Assembly (NCBI RefSeq): GCF_002929335.1
Contig: NZ_PJIL01000019.1
Span: 1-64,000 of the forward strand
Length of the DNA: 64,000 nt
Direction of reading: 5' to 3'
DNA from: Arthrobacter sp. Y81
GTDB taxonomy: Bacteria > Actinomycetota > Actinomycetes > Actinomycetales > Micrococcaceae
The notes under the pieces are model-generated. The model had not been told where the DNA came from and made no database searches. It saw only the letters and a program-made list of their open reading frames with translations. The translations under genes were made by a program, and so were the position numbers. Of this stretch, positions 55,455 through 63,471 are shown piece by piece; within the stretch, counting starts at the first letter, position 1, and the number at the start of each line of letters is the position of its first letter.

Positions 55455-55838
55455 ACCACCACCCCGAACGATCTCGTTCAGATGATGGTCGGACGCGAGC
55501 TCGAGGATCTCCACGGAGTGCGGACATCACCCGTGGACGCCACCGCGACCCCCACTCTCCCGGCGCCAGCCGGGCCCGACGCCGTTCCCGTCGATGAACT
55601 TCCCTGGCGCTCAACGCCCGGTACGTTTGAGATCGTGCGCGTCGACGGGGGAGGGTTCCTCCTAAGGCTCGTTGACGGGAACGGGATGGTGCTGGCCCTC
55701 TCCCGAACTTACCCCGACATTTCCGCCGCAGTGAAAGGTGTCGAGGCTGTGCGGGAAGGCGCTGCCACGTCCCACATTTCGGACCAGACGGCCCGCCCCC
55801 CGGTGTCGACCCGATCCGGGTGGACGCCGGGTCCGTGA
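55290..55838 (+). pseudogene. three-part in-frame chimera (racemase / ABC ATPase / DUF1508)
   Basis: A 182-residue open frame built from three sources. Residues 1-55 copy the start of the racemase-like gene at 58578. Residues 56-90 copy an internal piece of the sugar ABC ATPase: bases 55455-55558 equal 62641-62744 with two mismatches, in the same reading frame (TTTPNDLVQMMVGRELEDL). The rest (TFEIVRVDGGGFLLRLVDGNG, YPDISAAVKGVEAVREGA) resembles a DUF1508/YegP domain. It keeps a GTG start, ribosome site and promoter, so a protein could be made, but no function is expected from the first two parts. Confidence 0.75.
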
Positions 55839-56579
55839 ATGCTCTCCAGCCCCTCGGCGCAGCCCGGAGGCGCGCGGCCAGGACCCGCCGGATGGGCCGT
55901 CGCCCCCGGCCTGGCAGAGTTGCAGAAGCCATGCGCGGGCCCCCTGGTCCGACGCGGCGCCGCACCGAGTTCAACCGCCCGCGGGCCCAGCACGACTGCG
56001 TGCCACGCTTTGCTAGCGAAGCCGACATAACCGCCGACACGTGATTCCCTGCCGGTGGCTGCCGATCACCATTGGCGGTGACCGGCAGCCACCGGAGACT
56101 CACAGCGGATGACCGGGCACGGATACGATGCTTCGATCACCGCTTCCGTTCATCGGCTTCTTTGACAATGGATTCGTCGACACAGGTGTGGAACCATTCC
56201 TCACTGGGCGTTTCGCGCAGCTTTGGTTACCGGGGCACAGCGTTCGGGCGCCTGCTAGCCCGGCCGGGCGAACTGACCGAACAGCAGGTGGTCCGGCTCG
56301 GGCGCGGAGCGTTTAGACGTCCGGACTGGATTGTTGCCATCAGAGGGCTCGAAGCTGCCGGACGGGATTTACTTGGTTCCAGCCGGCTTCCGAAGACTGA
56401 GCCTGCGTCTGTAGACGGCACGTTTGAGTGGCGGGCCCGCACCCGTTACATTTATTGGGTTCCCGATCGCCGGGGACATGGTCACTGGACCCGGTATGAC
56501 TTTCTCGCCCTGTCACTGATGATTCGGGGGGTGTTGTCGCCGGGTTCGTCCTTAGGGAAGTACGTCGTCACCGGTGATC
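55839..56579. other. stretch with one uncertain open frame
   Basis: A plus-strand frame (open from 56072) contains GELTEQQVVRLGRGAFRRPDWIVAIRGLEAAGRD and RYIYWVPDRRGHGHWTRYDFLAL. It might be part of a real gene, but it has no clear start, runs into antisense amaP sequence at its end, and matches nothing I know. Confidence 0.3.
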
Positions 56580-56732
56580 TGCAGGCGTTCTTCGCGCCGC
56601 CGTGGAGGCGGCGTTTAGAAGGGTATGCAGTGTTCCGCTGGCCTGCAGGAGCAGTGCGGTGCCGGCGGCCAGGACAAGGACGCCGAGAATTGTCAGCCAG
56701 ATCCGGTTCAAGGTTCCTGCGGTCTGTCTCAT
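56580..56732 (-). pseudogene. AmaP-like membrane anchor, N-terminal fragment
   Basis: The minus strand from the ATG at 56732 reads MRQTAGTLNRIWLTILGVLV followed by LAAGTALLLQASGTLHTL, the first helix of alkaline-shock membrane-anchor (AmaP/DUF6286) proteins, then stops. A piece that looks like the rest of such a protein is on the opposite strand at 57000-57410. Confidence 0.5.
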
Positions 56733-56745
56733 CGGAAACCATCCT

Positions 56746-56970
56746 TCAAATAGTCGCGGAGGGCCGGGGCGCGCATTGTCTTAGTCTCTGGACCGGACCG
56801 TGGCGGTAACCTGCGGAACCGGGGAGAGCTTCCAGACGGGCCCGGACAGCGTCGATGATCCTGGTGCGCAGGTCCCCTGGCTCGTCCAGGGAAGTCGTCA
56901 ATGAGGCGCCACCGGTGCAGGAGCAGGAAACAGTGATGACCCGCCGCCCCTCGCACACCTGGCCAAAGCC
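56746..56970 (-). pseudogene. fragment of the gene upstream of amaP
   Basis: The minus frame CEGRRVITVSCSCTGGASLT, then DLRTRIIDAVRARLEALPG, looks protein-like with charged helices. By position it would be the gene before amaP in alkaline-shock clusters. It has no start and changes frame near 56800. Family not certain. Confidence 0.35.
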
Positions 56971-56999
56971 CGGTGGTGGCCATAATACTGATCAGGAGT

Positions 57000-57410
57000 C
57001 ATCATCGGGTGCTGGGGCTGCTGTGGATCATCGCCCAGATCCCGAGGAAAAACACGGCGGGCGCCGACCGCCTCCATGACGTCGGCAGCCAGGGGTTTAC
57101 CCTCTGCGACCCGTCCGTCCTCGCCGCCGCCGTCGAAAACCAGATCAATACCCTGCCAGGTGTCGTTACTTCCGCGGCCCTGCTGCGAGGAACGGCCAAA
57201 GCCCCCGACCTGACCCTAAAGGTGACGGTCAATGACAGGGCCGACGTCCGGGACCTCATCCACCGCGTCCAGACATCCACCCTGCCGGAGCTCTCCAACG
57301 CCTGGACGCGCCCCTGCAGCGCAGCCGGCTGCAGATCGACATCAGCGGACGAATCCAAAGCACCGGAACCGTTGTGCATTCCACCGGCACCGTCGTCCGT
57401 CGTCCACTAG
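57000..57410 (+). pseudogene. AmaP/DUF6286-like C-terminal fragment
   Basis: GLLWIIAQIP, then LCDPSVLAAAVENQINTLPGV, APDLTLKVTVNDRADVRDLI and, after a shift near 57297, DAPLQRSRLQIDISGR. This is the cytosolic domain of alkaline-shock anchor proteins (slPGV...v.v.v.dradv...v). It lies on the strand opposite to the N-terminal fragment at 56580-56732, implying an inversion. Confidence 0.55.
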
Positions 57411-57702
57411 CAATTGGTCCTTTCATGCGACGCAGCGTTCCTGCCGGTTCAGTAGTCGTCTGCACAGATGCCAGTACACCCTGCACATGCCAACGCCCAC
57501 CGAACGTTGGTGGACCAACGGCTCTTTCGAATATGGGACGAATCTGTTCTGGGTGCGCGCCGGTATCTTCCTCAGACAAGGCGGCATTGAGGCGGCCGGT
57601 CAGCTCATCAACGGATGTGATTCCCTTAGGCAGTTGCAAGTACCAGTCATAACCTCTTGGCCGAGGGCCGAAGCCTGCTGCCAAGATGAATTCGTCCAGC
57701 AA
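57256..57702 (-). CDS. hypothetical protein, possibly partial
   Basis: A minus frame from TTG at 57702 gives LDEFILAAGFGPRPRGYDWYLQLPKGITSVDELTGRLNAALSEED, which has good amino-acid balance over about the first 90 residues. The end overlaps the antisense amaP fragment and is probably chance. Upstream in the same frame IKKIIDDL continues the helix, so the true start may be lost. Unknown family. Confidence 0.4.
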   Translation of the reverse strand: MLDEFILAAGFGPRPRGYDWYLQLPKGITSVDELTGRLNAALSEEDTGAHPEQIRPIFERAVGPPTFGGRWHVQGVLASVQTTTEPAGTLRRMKGPIASGRRTTVPVECTTVPVLWIRPLMSICSRLRCRGASRRWRAPAGWMSGRGG

Positions 57703-57828
57703 ATCGTCAATGATCTTTTTGATCTTGTTCCTTGAAGGGGACCTTCTTGACAGTTACGGCATCTGCCGTTGTTGTGACGATGGCGACGTCCTTCGGAACA
57801 CTGCGGTTGACCCTTCTATGACGTTTGT

Positions 57829-58367
57829 CAAGCAAAGAGGGTCTGTAGCTCGCGGAAGATGGCGGGCTGTGTAGCGTTTCAGGGCGCGTTTGATTCCCGG
57901 TAGGTCCGGCTTTCGCTGGTCCGGCGTTGTGTGTAGCGTCTGGTGGTCTCATCGCGGTCCATGCGGACTTTGACGATGATGTCCAGGGCCATGTTCAGCT
58001 GCCGGTCGCCGTGGCGGTTCAGGCGGTGCCTGACGGTGTTCCCGGAGGACACGGGCAGCGGGGAAACGCCGGCAGGGGCTGCAAAGGCCGCCTCGGAGCG
58101 TATCCGGCCGTGGTTTGAGTACGCGCAGAGGATGACCGGGCCAAAGCCCGGGCGGGTCAGGAATCCCGGGGCGAGTTGCTCGACGAGTTCCTTCAGCTGG
58201 GCTTTCATGCGGCGCAGGTGCCTGTCGGCGTCCTTGACCGCGGCCGCAAGCCGGGTGGCTTCCTGCCGGGCGATCTGCTGGTCTACCGGGGCGGAGGCGT
58301 CCCCGCTCCAGCCGGCGATCACCGTGACCTGGGCCCCGGTGAGGGCCTTGCGGGGCGGAGTTCCGCC
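57829..58367 (-). mobile_element. IS110-family transposase, C-terminal fragment
   Basis: GGTPPRKALTGAQVTVIAGW, then LVEQLAPGFLTRPGFGPVIL, AAFAAPAGVSPLPVSSGNT and RHRLNRHGDRQLNMALDIIV. This is the transposase_20 domain with the catalytic serine region (SSGNT) of IS110 enzymes. Two frameshifts disturb the end (TYREIKRALKRYTARH, then FRELQTLFA). Its N-terminal RuvC-like half is absent; the right edge coincides with the start of the duplicated segment at 58368. Confidence 0.8.
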
Positions 58368-58742
58368 AGGGTGCGCGCACCTGCGGATCTCAGCCGCCGC
58401 CTTCAGCTGACGGGTCCGTTTCCGGCGTTGAGTTCATGAGGGTTCCTCGGGAGACCTGAGACCCATGTCAGCGTTGCCAAATTGGGGACCTTAGGGTATT
58501 GACATTCCCGGACCGCTCCGGGAACATAAGACCTAAGACGTCAGACATCTGGCGTCTTATCAAAGGAAGTAAATAGCGTGTCAAAGAAGATCGCGATTCT
58601 GCATACAAGCTTCGTATTTGTTTCGGTCGAGCCTCTGATCAATGACCTCATCGCCGAGCTCATACCCGACGCTGAAGTTATCCACTTCGTCGACTCAGAC
58701 GTCTTGGCCACAGTCGTGCGCGAGCAGGGGATCTCGTCGAAT
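58368..58742. repeat. duplicated promoter and 5' gene segment, copy 2
   Basis: Partner of 55078-55454. This copy leads into the complete racemase-like gene and operon, so it is the parental arrangement. Confidence 0.9.
58499..58560 (+). promoter_or_regulatory. promoter with dyad operators, copy 2
   Basis: TTGACA (58499-58504), 17 bases, GAACAT (58522-58527). Between the boxes TTCCCGGA and TCCGGGAA form an eight-base perfect dyad. Downstream, TAAGACGTCAGA (58534-58545) pairs with TCTGGCGTCTTA (58548-58559) with one mismatch. Both dyads are kept in copy 1, the first one shorter there. Operator overlap with the promoter suggests repression of the acid-sugar operon until an inducer is present. 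Confidence 0.65.
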
Positions 58743-59255
58743 AGCGAGGCGCGAATGACACATCTTGCTCAGGCAGCAGAAGCAGCCGGCGCCGACATCA
58801 TCTTCTCTGCATGTTCCTCATTGGGACCGGCCCTGGACGTCGCGGCCCGCAGCGTTAATACACCGGTGGTAAAGATTGACGACGCAATGGCAACGAGGGC
58901 AGCCCACGAAGGAACACACATTGGCGTTCTAGCCACCGTGCCCACGACGCTCGGCCCAACGTCAGATCTCATCCAGGCAAAAGCAGACGAAATCGGACGC
59001 AGCATCACGGTTGAGCAGCGGCTGTGCGAAGGCGCGTTCGAAGTCCTTATGTCGGGAGACCGCGAAAAGCACGACGCGATGGTCACTGAACAGGCCACCG
59101 ACCTCGCCAAGAACGTGGACATGATCGTCCTGGCGCAGGCATCCATGTCCCGTCTCGCCGGCGCTCTCCAGGAGACGACCAAGATGCCGGTTCTGTCGAG
59201 CCCCCGCATAGGCGTGGAGTACCTGGCTCGACGCATCGCGGAACTCCCCGCGTGA
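58578..59255 (+). CDS. Asp/Glu racemase-superfamily protein with one catalytic cysteine
   Basis: A 225-residue protein of the aspartate/glutamate/hydantoin racemase fold: IAILHTSFVFVSVEPLIND, IIFSACSSLGP (Cys79), GVLATVPTTLGPTSDLI and VDMIVLAQASMSRL. Two-cysteine racemases have a second Cys where this protein has Q187-A-S. Single-Cys relatives include decarboxylases and isomerases, so racemisation is not assured. GTG start, AAAGGAAG ribosome site. It overlaps the kinase by four bases; the pair probably processes one metabolite. Confidence 0.8.
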   Translation: MSKKIAILHTSFVFVSVEPLINDLIAELIPDAEVIHFVDSDVLATVVREQGISSNSEARMTHLAQAAEAAGADIIFSACSSLGPALDVAARSVNTPVVKIDDAMATRAAHEGTHIGVLATVPTTLGPTSDLIQAKADEIGRSITVEQRLCEGAFEVLMSGDREKHDAMVTEQATDLAKNVDMIVLAQASMSRLAGALQETTKMPVLSSPRIGVEYLARRIAELPA

Positions 59256-60721
59256 AAAGGCCCGATGTGATCTTGGAAACCAGAAATTCAGATGAGTTGT
59301 TTTCCTCGGGACCAGCAGTCCTGCGCATCCCGGACTCCAGACTCCGCATTCGAGAGGCAAACGCTGCCGACAAGATCTGGGTGATTGTGCTCGACGACGA
59401 CCCCACCGGAAGCCAGTCGGTCCAGGGAGTCCCGGTGCTTACCCGATGGGACGATGAGGATCTGAATTGGGCATTCGAGCAGCCGGGCAACGGTTTCTTC
59501 ATCCTCACCAACACCAGAGGACTCAACGATGAGGAAGCGCGGTCTACGGTCACAGATGTCGCAGAGGCCATTAGACGTGTCGGGGCTGAATTGGGTGCCC
59601 GCTACACATTGATCACTCGCAGCGACTCCACCCTCCGCGGGCATTACCCTCTGGAAACCGATGTCCTAAGCGACATGGCTCGTTCTTCAGGCGAACCATA
59701 TGATGCCCTGCTCCTTGCCCCCGCATACATCGCGGCGGGAAGGGTGACGGTAGGCGACGTGCACTATGTCGGCAGTGGAGACTCATTTGTTCCGGTTGGC
59801 CAGACAAACTACGCAAAGGACGCCACGTTCGGGTTCACCAACTCGAACGTCCGAGACTACGTCGAGGAAAAGACACACGGGGCCATATCCTCGAACGAAG
59901 TTGTGAGCCTCAGCCTCGAAGACATCAGAATAGGTGGCGCGGATCGTGTGCGCGACGTCATCCTGTCCTGCAAGAACGCCACTCCCGTTGTTGTGAACGC
60001 GGTTGATGAGGCCGACCTTGACGTGGTCGTTCTGGGCCTCATCCTGGCGGAAGAGGCTGGTGCTCGGGTCCTGAGCCGGACCGGACCCTCCTTCGTGGCG
60101 GCGAGGCTGGGCATCAAGGCTCGTGCCCCGCTATCCCATGATGAAGTCTTCACTTTCGGAGAGCGCGCCGGTAACGGATTGGTAGTTGTTGGTTCGCACG
60201 TTGAGCTGACTACCCTGCAGGTATCGCGGTTGAAGAACGAATTCCCGGACGTTGAGACCGTCGAATTGGACGTCCCGAAACTGCTCGACTCGGCTCAGCG
60301 CGCGGGCGAAATGGCCCGATGCGGTGACGCGCTTGTAGCAGCACTGAAGAAAACGGACGCGCTGCTTGTCTCGAGCAGAGAGCAAATCGTCGGAGCCACG
60401 GGCCATTCAAGCCTGTTGATTGCCCAGGCTGTGTCCCACGCGCTGGTCACCCTTACCACGCGGGCGGTCCATGAGGTAGCAACCAAGTGGGTGCTCGCCA
60501 AGGGAGGGATCACCTCAAGCGATGTCGCCACTGAAGGGCTTGAGATTCGGCGGGCGACGGTCGCTGGGCAACTGTTCCCTGGAATCGTCTCCGTTTGGGT
60601 TAACGAAGGTGGCAGCAGTCAGGGACTTAAGGGCCTTCCCTATGTCGTCTTTGCCGGGAACGTTGGAGTTGAATCGACTCTCGCCGACGCGGTCAGGATT
60701 CTGCGGGGCCCGCCGTACTGA
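59252..60721 (+). CDS. four-carbon acid sugar kinase family protein (DUF1537)
   Basis: A 489-residue kinase. The N-terminal substrate domain has VIVLDDDPTGSQSVQGVPVL (near residue 45) and TRSDSTLRGHYPLE (near 122). The C-terminal nucleotide domain has WVLAKGGITSSDVA and YVVFAGNVG. DUF1537 enzymes phosphorylate threonate, erythronate, 3-oxo-tetronate or similar acids in catabolism. The usual partners (a dehydrogenase, decarboxylase or PdxA2) are not in the window; the racemase-like gene and sugar ABC importer suggest an acid-sugar or hydroxy-acid substrate. Confidence 0.92.
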   Translation: MKRPDVILETRNSDELFSSGPAVLRIPDSRLRIREANAADKIWVIVLDDDPTGSQSVQGVPVLTRWDDEDLNWAFEQPGNGFFILTNTRGLNDEEARSTVTDVAEAIRRVGAELGARYTLITRSDSTLRGHYPLETDVLSDMARSSGEPYDALLLAPAYIAAGRVTVGDVHYVGSGDSFVPVGQTNYAKDATFGFTNSNVRDYVEEKTHGAISSNEVVSLSLEDIRIGGADRVRDVILSCKNATPVVVNAVDEADLDVVVLGLILAEEAGARVLSRTGPSFVAARLGIKARAPLSHDEVFTFGERAGNGLVVVGSHVELTTLQVSRLKNEFPDVETVELDVPKLLDSAQRAGEMARCGDALVAALKKTDALLVSSREQIVGATGHSSLLIAQAVSHALVTLTTRAVHEVATKWVLAKGGITSSDVATEGLEIRRATVAGQLFPGIVSVWVNEGGSSQGLKGLPYVVFAGNVGVESTLADAVRILRGPPY

Positions 60722-60908
60722 CCAACAGCAAAAGCGAGGCCCTCGACCAGGGCGCTCCTCGGACCCTCTGACGGGGACTGGGGAGTTTGCCTGCCAGAAG
60801 CATGAAGGTTTCCAATCATGCCTCAATGCAATTCAGAAATCTTGCATAAACCATAATCTTCACAGTTTTCCACCAGCGTCGCTTTGCACTAATTACAAAG
60901 GAGTAGTA
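60722..60908. other. leader before the binding-protein gene
   Basis: A 187-base gap, AT-richer towards its end, with AAAGGAGTAGTA before the ATG at 60909. A separate promoter is plausible because binding proteins need higher levels; no clear boxes are seen. Confidence 0.4.
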
Positions 60909-61880
60909 ATGCGTAAGATAACAGCCGTAACTGCCATGTTGGCCACAGCGGCGTTTGCCCTCACCGCCTGCAGCGGGGGGTCCTCCCCGAGCGGCACCTC
61001 CGGGGCCTCTGACACACCGGGGACATACGTCTTCCTACCGAAGTCGCTCAACAACCCTTACTGGGTAGACGCCCGCAAGGGGATGGAAGACGCAGCCGCC
61101 AAGCTGGGCGTAACGGCGAAGTTCCTAGGCCCGGACTCGGATAACGCCGCTGCACAGGTCGCCATCTTCGATTCCGTCCTCGCCACCCACCCCGCGGGCA
61201 TCGCCATCTCACCGAACGACCCCGCGAGCGTCGTCGACAACATCGCCAAGGCGAAAGCGGCCGGCATCCCCGTTATCGCATGGGACGGACCCGTTCCGAA
61301 CAGTGAAGTGCTGGGCTATATCGGGACGGACAACGTCGCAGCCGGCGTCCAGGCCGGAGAAGCTCTCGCTAAGAGCGTCGGGAACAAGGGCAAGGTCGCC
61401 GTTGTGATCGGCAGCCTGAGCGCGGTGAACCTCAACCAGCGTTTGGAGGGCGTCAAGAAGGCCCTCGCCAGCCACCCTGACATCAAGCTTGTTGCCACCG
61501 AGGTCTCCGGCGAATCCGTCGCCACCGCACAGACGAGCTCGGAAACCATCCTTCAGGCCAACCCTGACCTCGCGGGATTCATCGGTATCGGCGGTTCGGA
61601 CCTGCCCGGCATCGCCGGTGCACTGAAGTCAGCCAACAAATGTGGGACGGTCAAGGCGATCGGCTTCGACGTCGTCCCGCAGGGTGTTGAAGGCATGAAC
61701 GGAGGATGTGTAGACGCACTCATCTCACAGAAGCCGTTCGGAATGACCGCACAGGCTCTCCAGATCCTAGTGGACTTCCACAACAACAAGTCGACGCTTG
61801 AGAAGAACTTCGTCGTCGACACCGGCGTCGTGACGGTCACTCCGGACACGTTGGCGGAGTTCCAGAAGACCGCCCACTAG
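60909..61880 (+). CDS. sugar-binding lipoprotein (RbsB type)
   Basis: A 323-residue periplasmic-binding-protein-type-1 lipoprotein. The lipobox FALTACS places the lipidated Cys near residue 22. The mature part has YVFLPKSLNNPYWVDARKGME, IFDSVLATHPAGIAISPND, IPVIAWDGPVPNSEVLGYIGTDN and GFIGIGGSDLPGIAGAL. This is the substrate-capture subunit of the RbsA/RbsC importer that follows. The ligand is probably a small sugar or sugar acid that feeds the DUF1537 kinase. Confidence 0.9.
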   Translation: MRKITAVTAMLATAAFALTACSGGSSPSGTSGASDTPGTYVFLPKSLNNPYWVDARKGMEDAAAKLGVTAKFLGPDSDNAAAQVAIFDSVLATHPAGIAISPNDPASVVDNIAKAKAAGIPVIAWDGPVPNSEVLGYIGTDNVAAGVQAGEALAKSVGNKGKVAVVIGSLSAVNLNQRLEGVKKALASHPDIKLVATEVSGESVATAQTSSETILQANPDLAGFIGIGGSDLPGIAGALKSANKCGTVKAIGFDVVPQGVEGMNGGCVDALISQKPFGMTAQALQILVDFHNNKSTLEKNFVVDTGVVTVTPDTLAEFQKTAH

Positions 61881-61894
61881 CTGTCAGCACGCGT

Positions 61895-61926
61895 GCGGGG
61901 TCGGCATAGAATCACGCCGACCCCGC
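61895..61926 (+). terminator. 11-bp hairpin between binding protein and ATPase genes
   Basis: GCGGGGTCGGC (61895-61905) and GCCGACCCCGC (61916-61926) with a ten-base loop. No T-run follows. It is likely a partial terminator or mRNA stabiliser that keeps the binding protein in excess over the ATPase and permease. Confidence 0.7.
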
Positions 61927-61956
61927 CACCCCCACAACCGTTCCTAAGGAGTAGCA

Positions 61957-63471
61957 ATGGTTACGCATCCGCTCATTGCCATGCGCGGTATCGTCAAAAG
62001 GTACCCCGGGGTCACCGCACTCCGCGATGTTAGCCTGTCGGTCGAGTCCGGCGAGGTTATGGCTCTCGTCGGTGAGAACGGCGCGGGCAAGAGCACTCTG
62101 TTGAAGATTCTCGCCGGCGCTGCACGTGCTGACGAAGGCGTCATTGAGATTTCCGGAGAAACAGTTCAGGTACATTCGCCCCGGGAGTCCCAGGCACGCG
62201 GAATTGCGGTCATCTATCAGGAGCTGAATCTCGCAAACGATCTGAGCGTAGCCGAGAACATCTACGTCGGCCGCGAGCCAAAAACCCGGCTGGGAACCGT
62301 GGATTTCCGCACGATGGAGCGAGGCGCCGCAGAGCTGTTGTCCAGCCTGGGCATCGACATCGCCCCGACCGAAATCGTGGGAAACCTGAACATCGCACTG
62401 CGGCAGATGGTCGAGATCGCCAAGGCATTGCTGATAGACGCGCGCGTCGTCGTGATGGATGAGCCAACATCGTCGTTGACCGAGGAGGAAGTCGAGACCC
62501 TTCTCAAGCTCGTCCGTCAGCTCCGGTCCAATGGCGTGAGCGTCATCTACGTTTCACACCGTATGCGTGAGATTTTCGAGATCGCAGACCGCATTACCGT
62601 CATGCGGGACGGGGCGGTAGTGGGCGTCCGTGACGCCAAGACCACCACCCCGAACGATCTCGTTCATATGATGGTCGGACGCGAGCTCGAGGATCTCTAC
62701 GGAGTGCGGACATCACCCGTGGACGCCACCGCGACCCCCACTCTGGAAGTCCGCGGGCTCAGCTCCGGAAAGCTCCTGCACGACGTGAGCTTCTCGGTGC
62801 GTCCCGGCGAAATACTTGCTCTGGCAGGGCTAATCGGTGCCGGTCGTAGCGACGCGGCAATGACTATATTCGGTGCGGCGAAACGCGGTGGAGGAGAAAT
62901 CCTCATAGACGGACAGCCGATGGCGTTGCGCACGCCGCGTGAAGCTATGGACGCCGGGATCGGTTTTGTTCCTGAGGACCGTAAACACCAGGGCTTATTT
63001 CTCGGACTGCCGGTCCGGGAAAACATGTCTTCGGCATCCTTGTCGAAGATCAGTCGCCTGTCCCTCGTGTCGCGACGCCGCGATCGGGACCTTGCACGCC
63101 AGTATGCGAAGCAGCTGGGCATTCGGGAGTCCGCGATCGAGGTCGCCGCAGGCACTCTAAGCGGTGGAAACCAGCAAAAGGTGGTGCTCGCCCGATGGCT
63201 GGCGCGAGTCCCCAAGCTTCTCATTCTCGATGAGCCAACTCGCGGCGTTGATGTTGGTGCAAAGGCTGAGATCTACCAACTGGTCCGCAAGATCGCCAGC
63301 GAAGGTGTCGCCATTTTGGTCATCTCATCGGAGCTAACGGAAGTACTGGGTATCGCCGATCGCATACTCGTCATGCGAGAGGGCTACGGCGTAGGCGAAC
63401 TGGCCGCCGCGGAAGCAAGTGAAAAGCGCGTTATGGCTATGGCAACGGGAGTACAGGAAGACGTCTCATGA
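61957..63471 (+). CDS. sugar ABC transporter ATPase (RbsA type)
   Basis: A 504-residue double ATPase. The first half has Walker A GENGAGKST, signature-like NIALRQMVEIAKAL and Walker B VVMDEPTSSLTEEE. The second half has a degenerate Walker A (GLIGAGRSD), signature LSGGNQQKVVLARWL and LLILDEPTRGVDVGAK. This asymmetry is normal for RbsA. Bases 62641-62744, near residues 229-263, are copied into the chimeric frame at 55455. Ribosome site AAGGAG. The stop overlaps the permease start (ATGA). Confidence 0.93.
   Translation: MVTHPLIAMRGIVKRYPGVTALRDVSLSVESGEVMALVGENGAGKSTLLKILAGAARADEGVIEISGETVQVHSPRESQARGIAVIYQELNLANDLSVAENIYVGREPKTRLGTVDFRTMERGAAELLSSLGIDIAPTEIVGNLNIALRQMVEIAKALLIDARVVVMDEPTSSLTEEEVETLLKLVRQLRSNGVSVIYVSHRMREIFEIADRITVMRDGAVVGVRDAKTTTPNDLVHMMVGRELEDLYGVRTSPVDATATPTLEVRGLSSGKLLHDVSFSVRPGEILALAGLIGAGRSDAAMTIFGAAKRGGGEILIDGQPMALRTPREAMDAGIGFVPEDRKHQGLFLGLPVRENMSSASLSKISRLSLVSRRRDRDLARQYAKQLGIRESAIEVAAGTLSGGNQQKVVLARWLARVPKLLILDEPTRGVDVGAKAEIYQLVRKIASEGVAILVISSELTEVLGIADRILVMREGYGVGELAAAEASEKRVMAMATGVQEDVS

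Noticed and set aside
2690..58367. one IS110 element split into two halves 55 kb apart
   Set aside because: The N- and C-terminal fragments are both IS110 type, but no overlap or shared junction shows they came from one copy.
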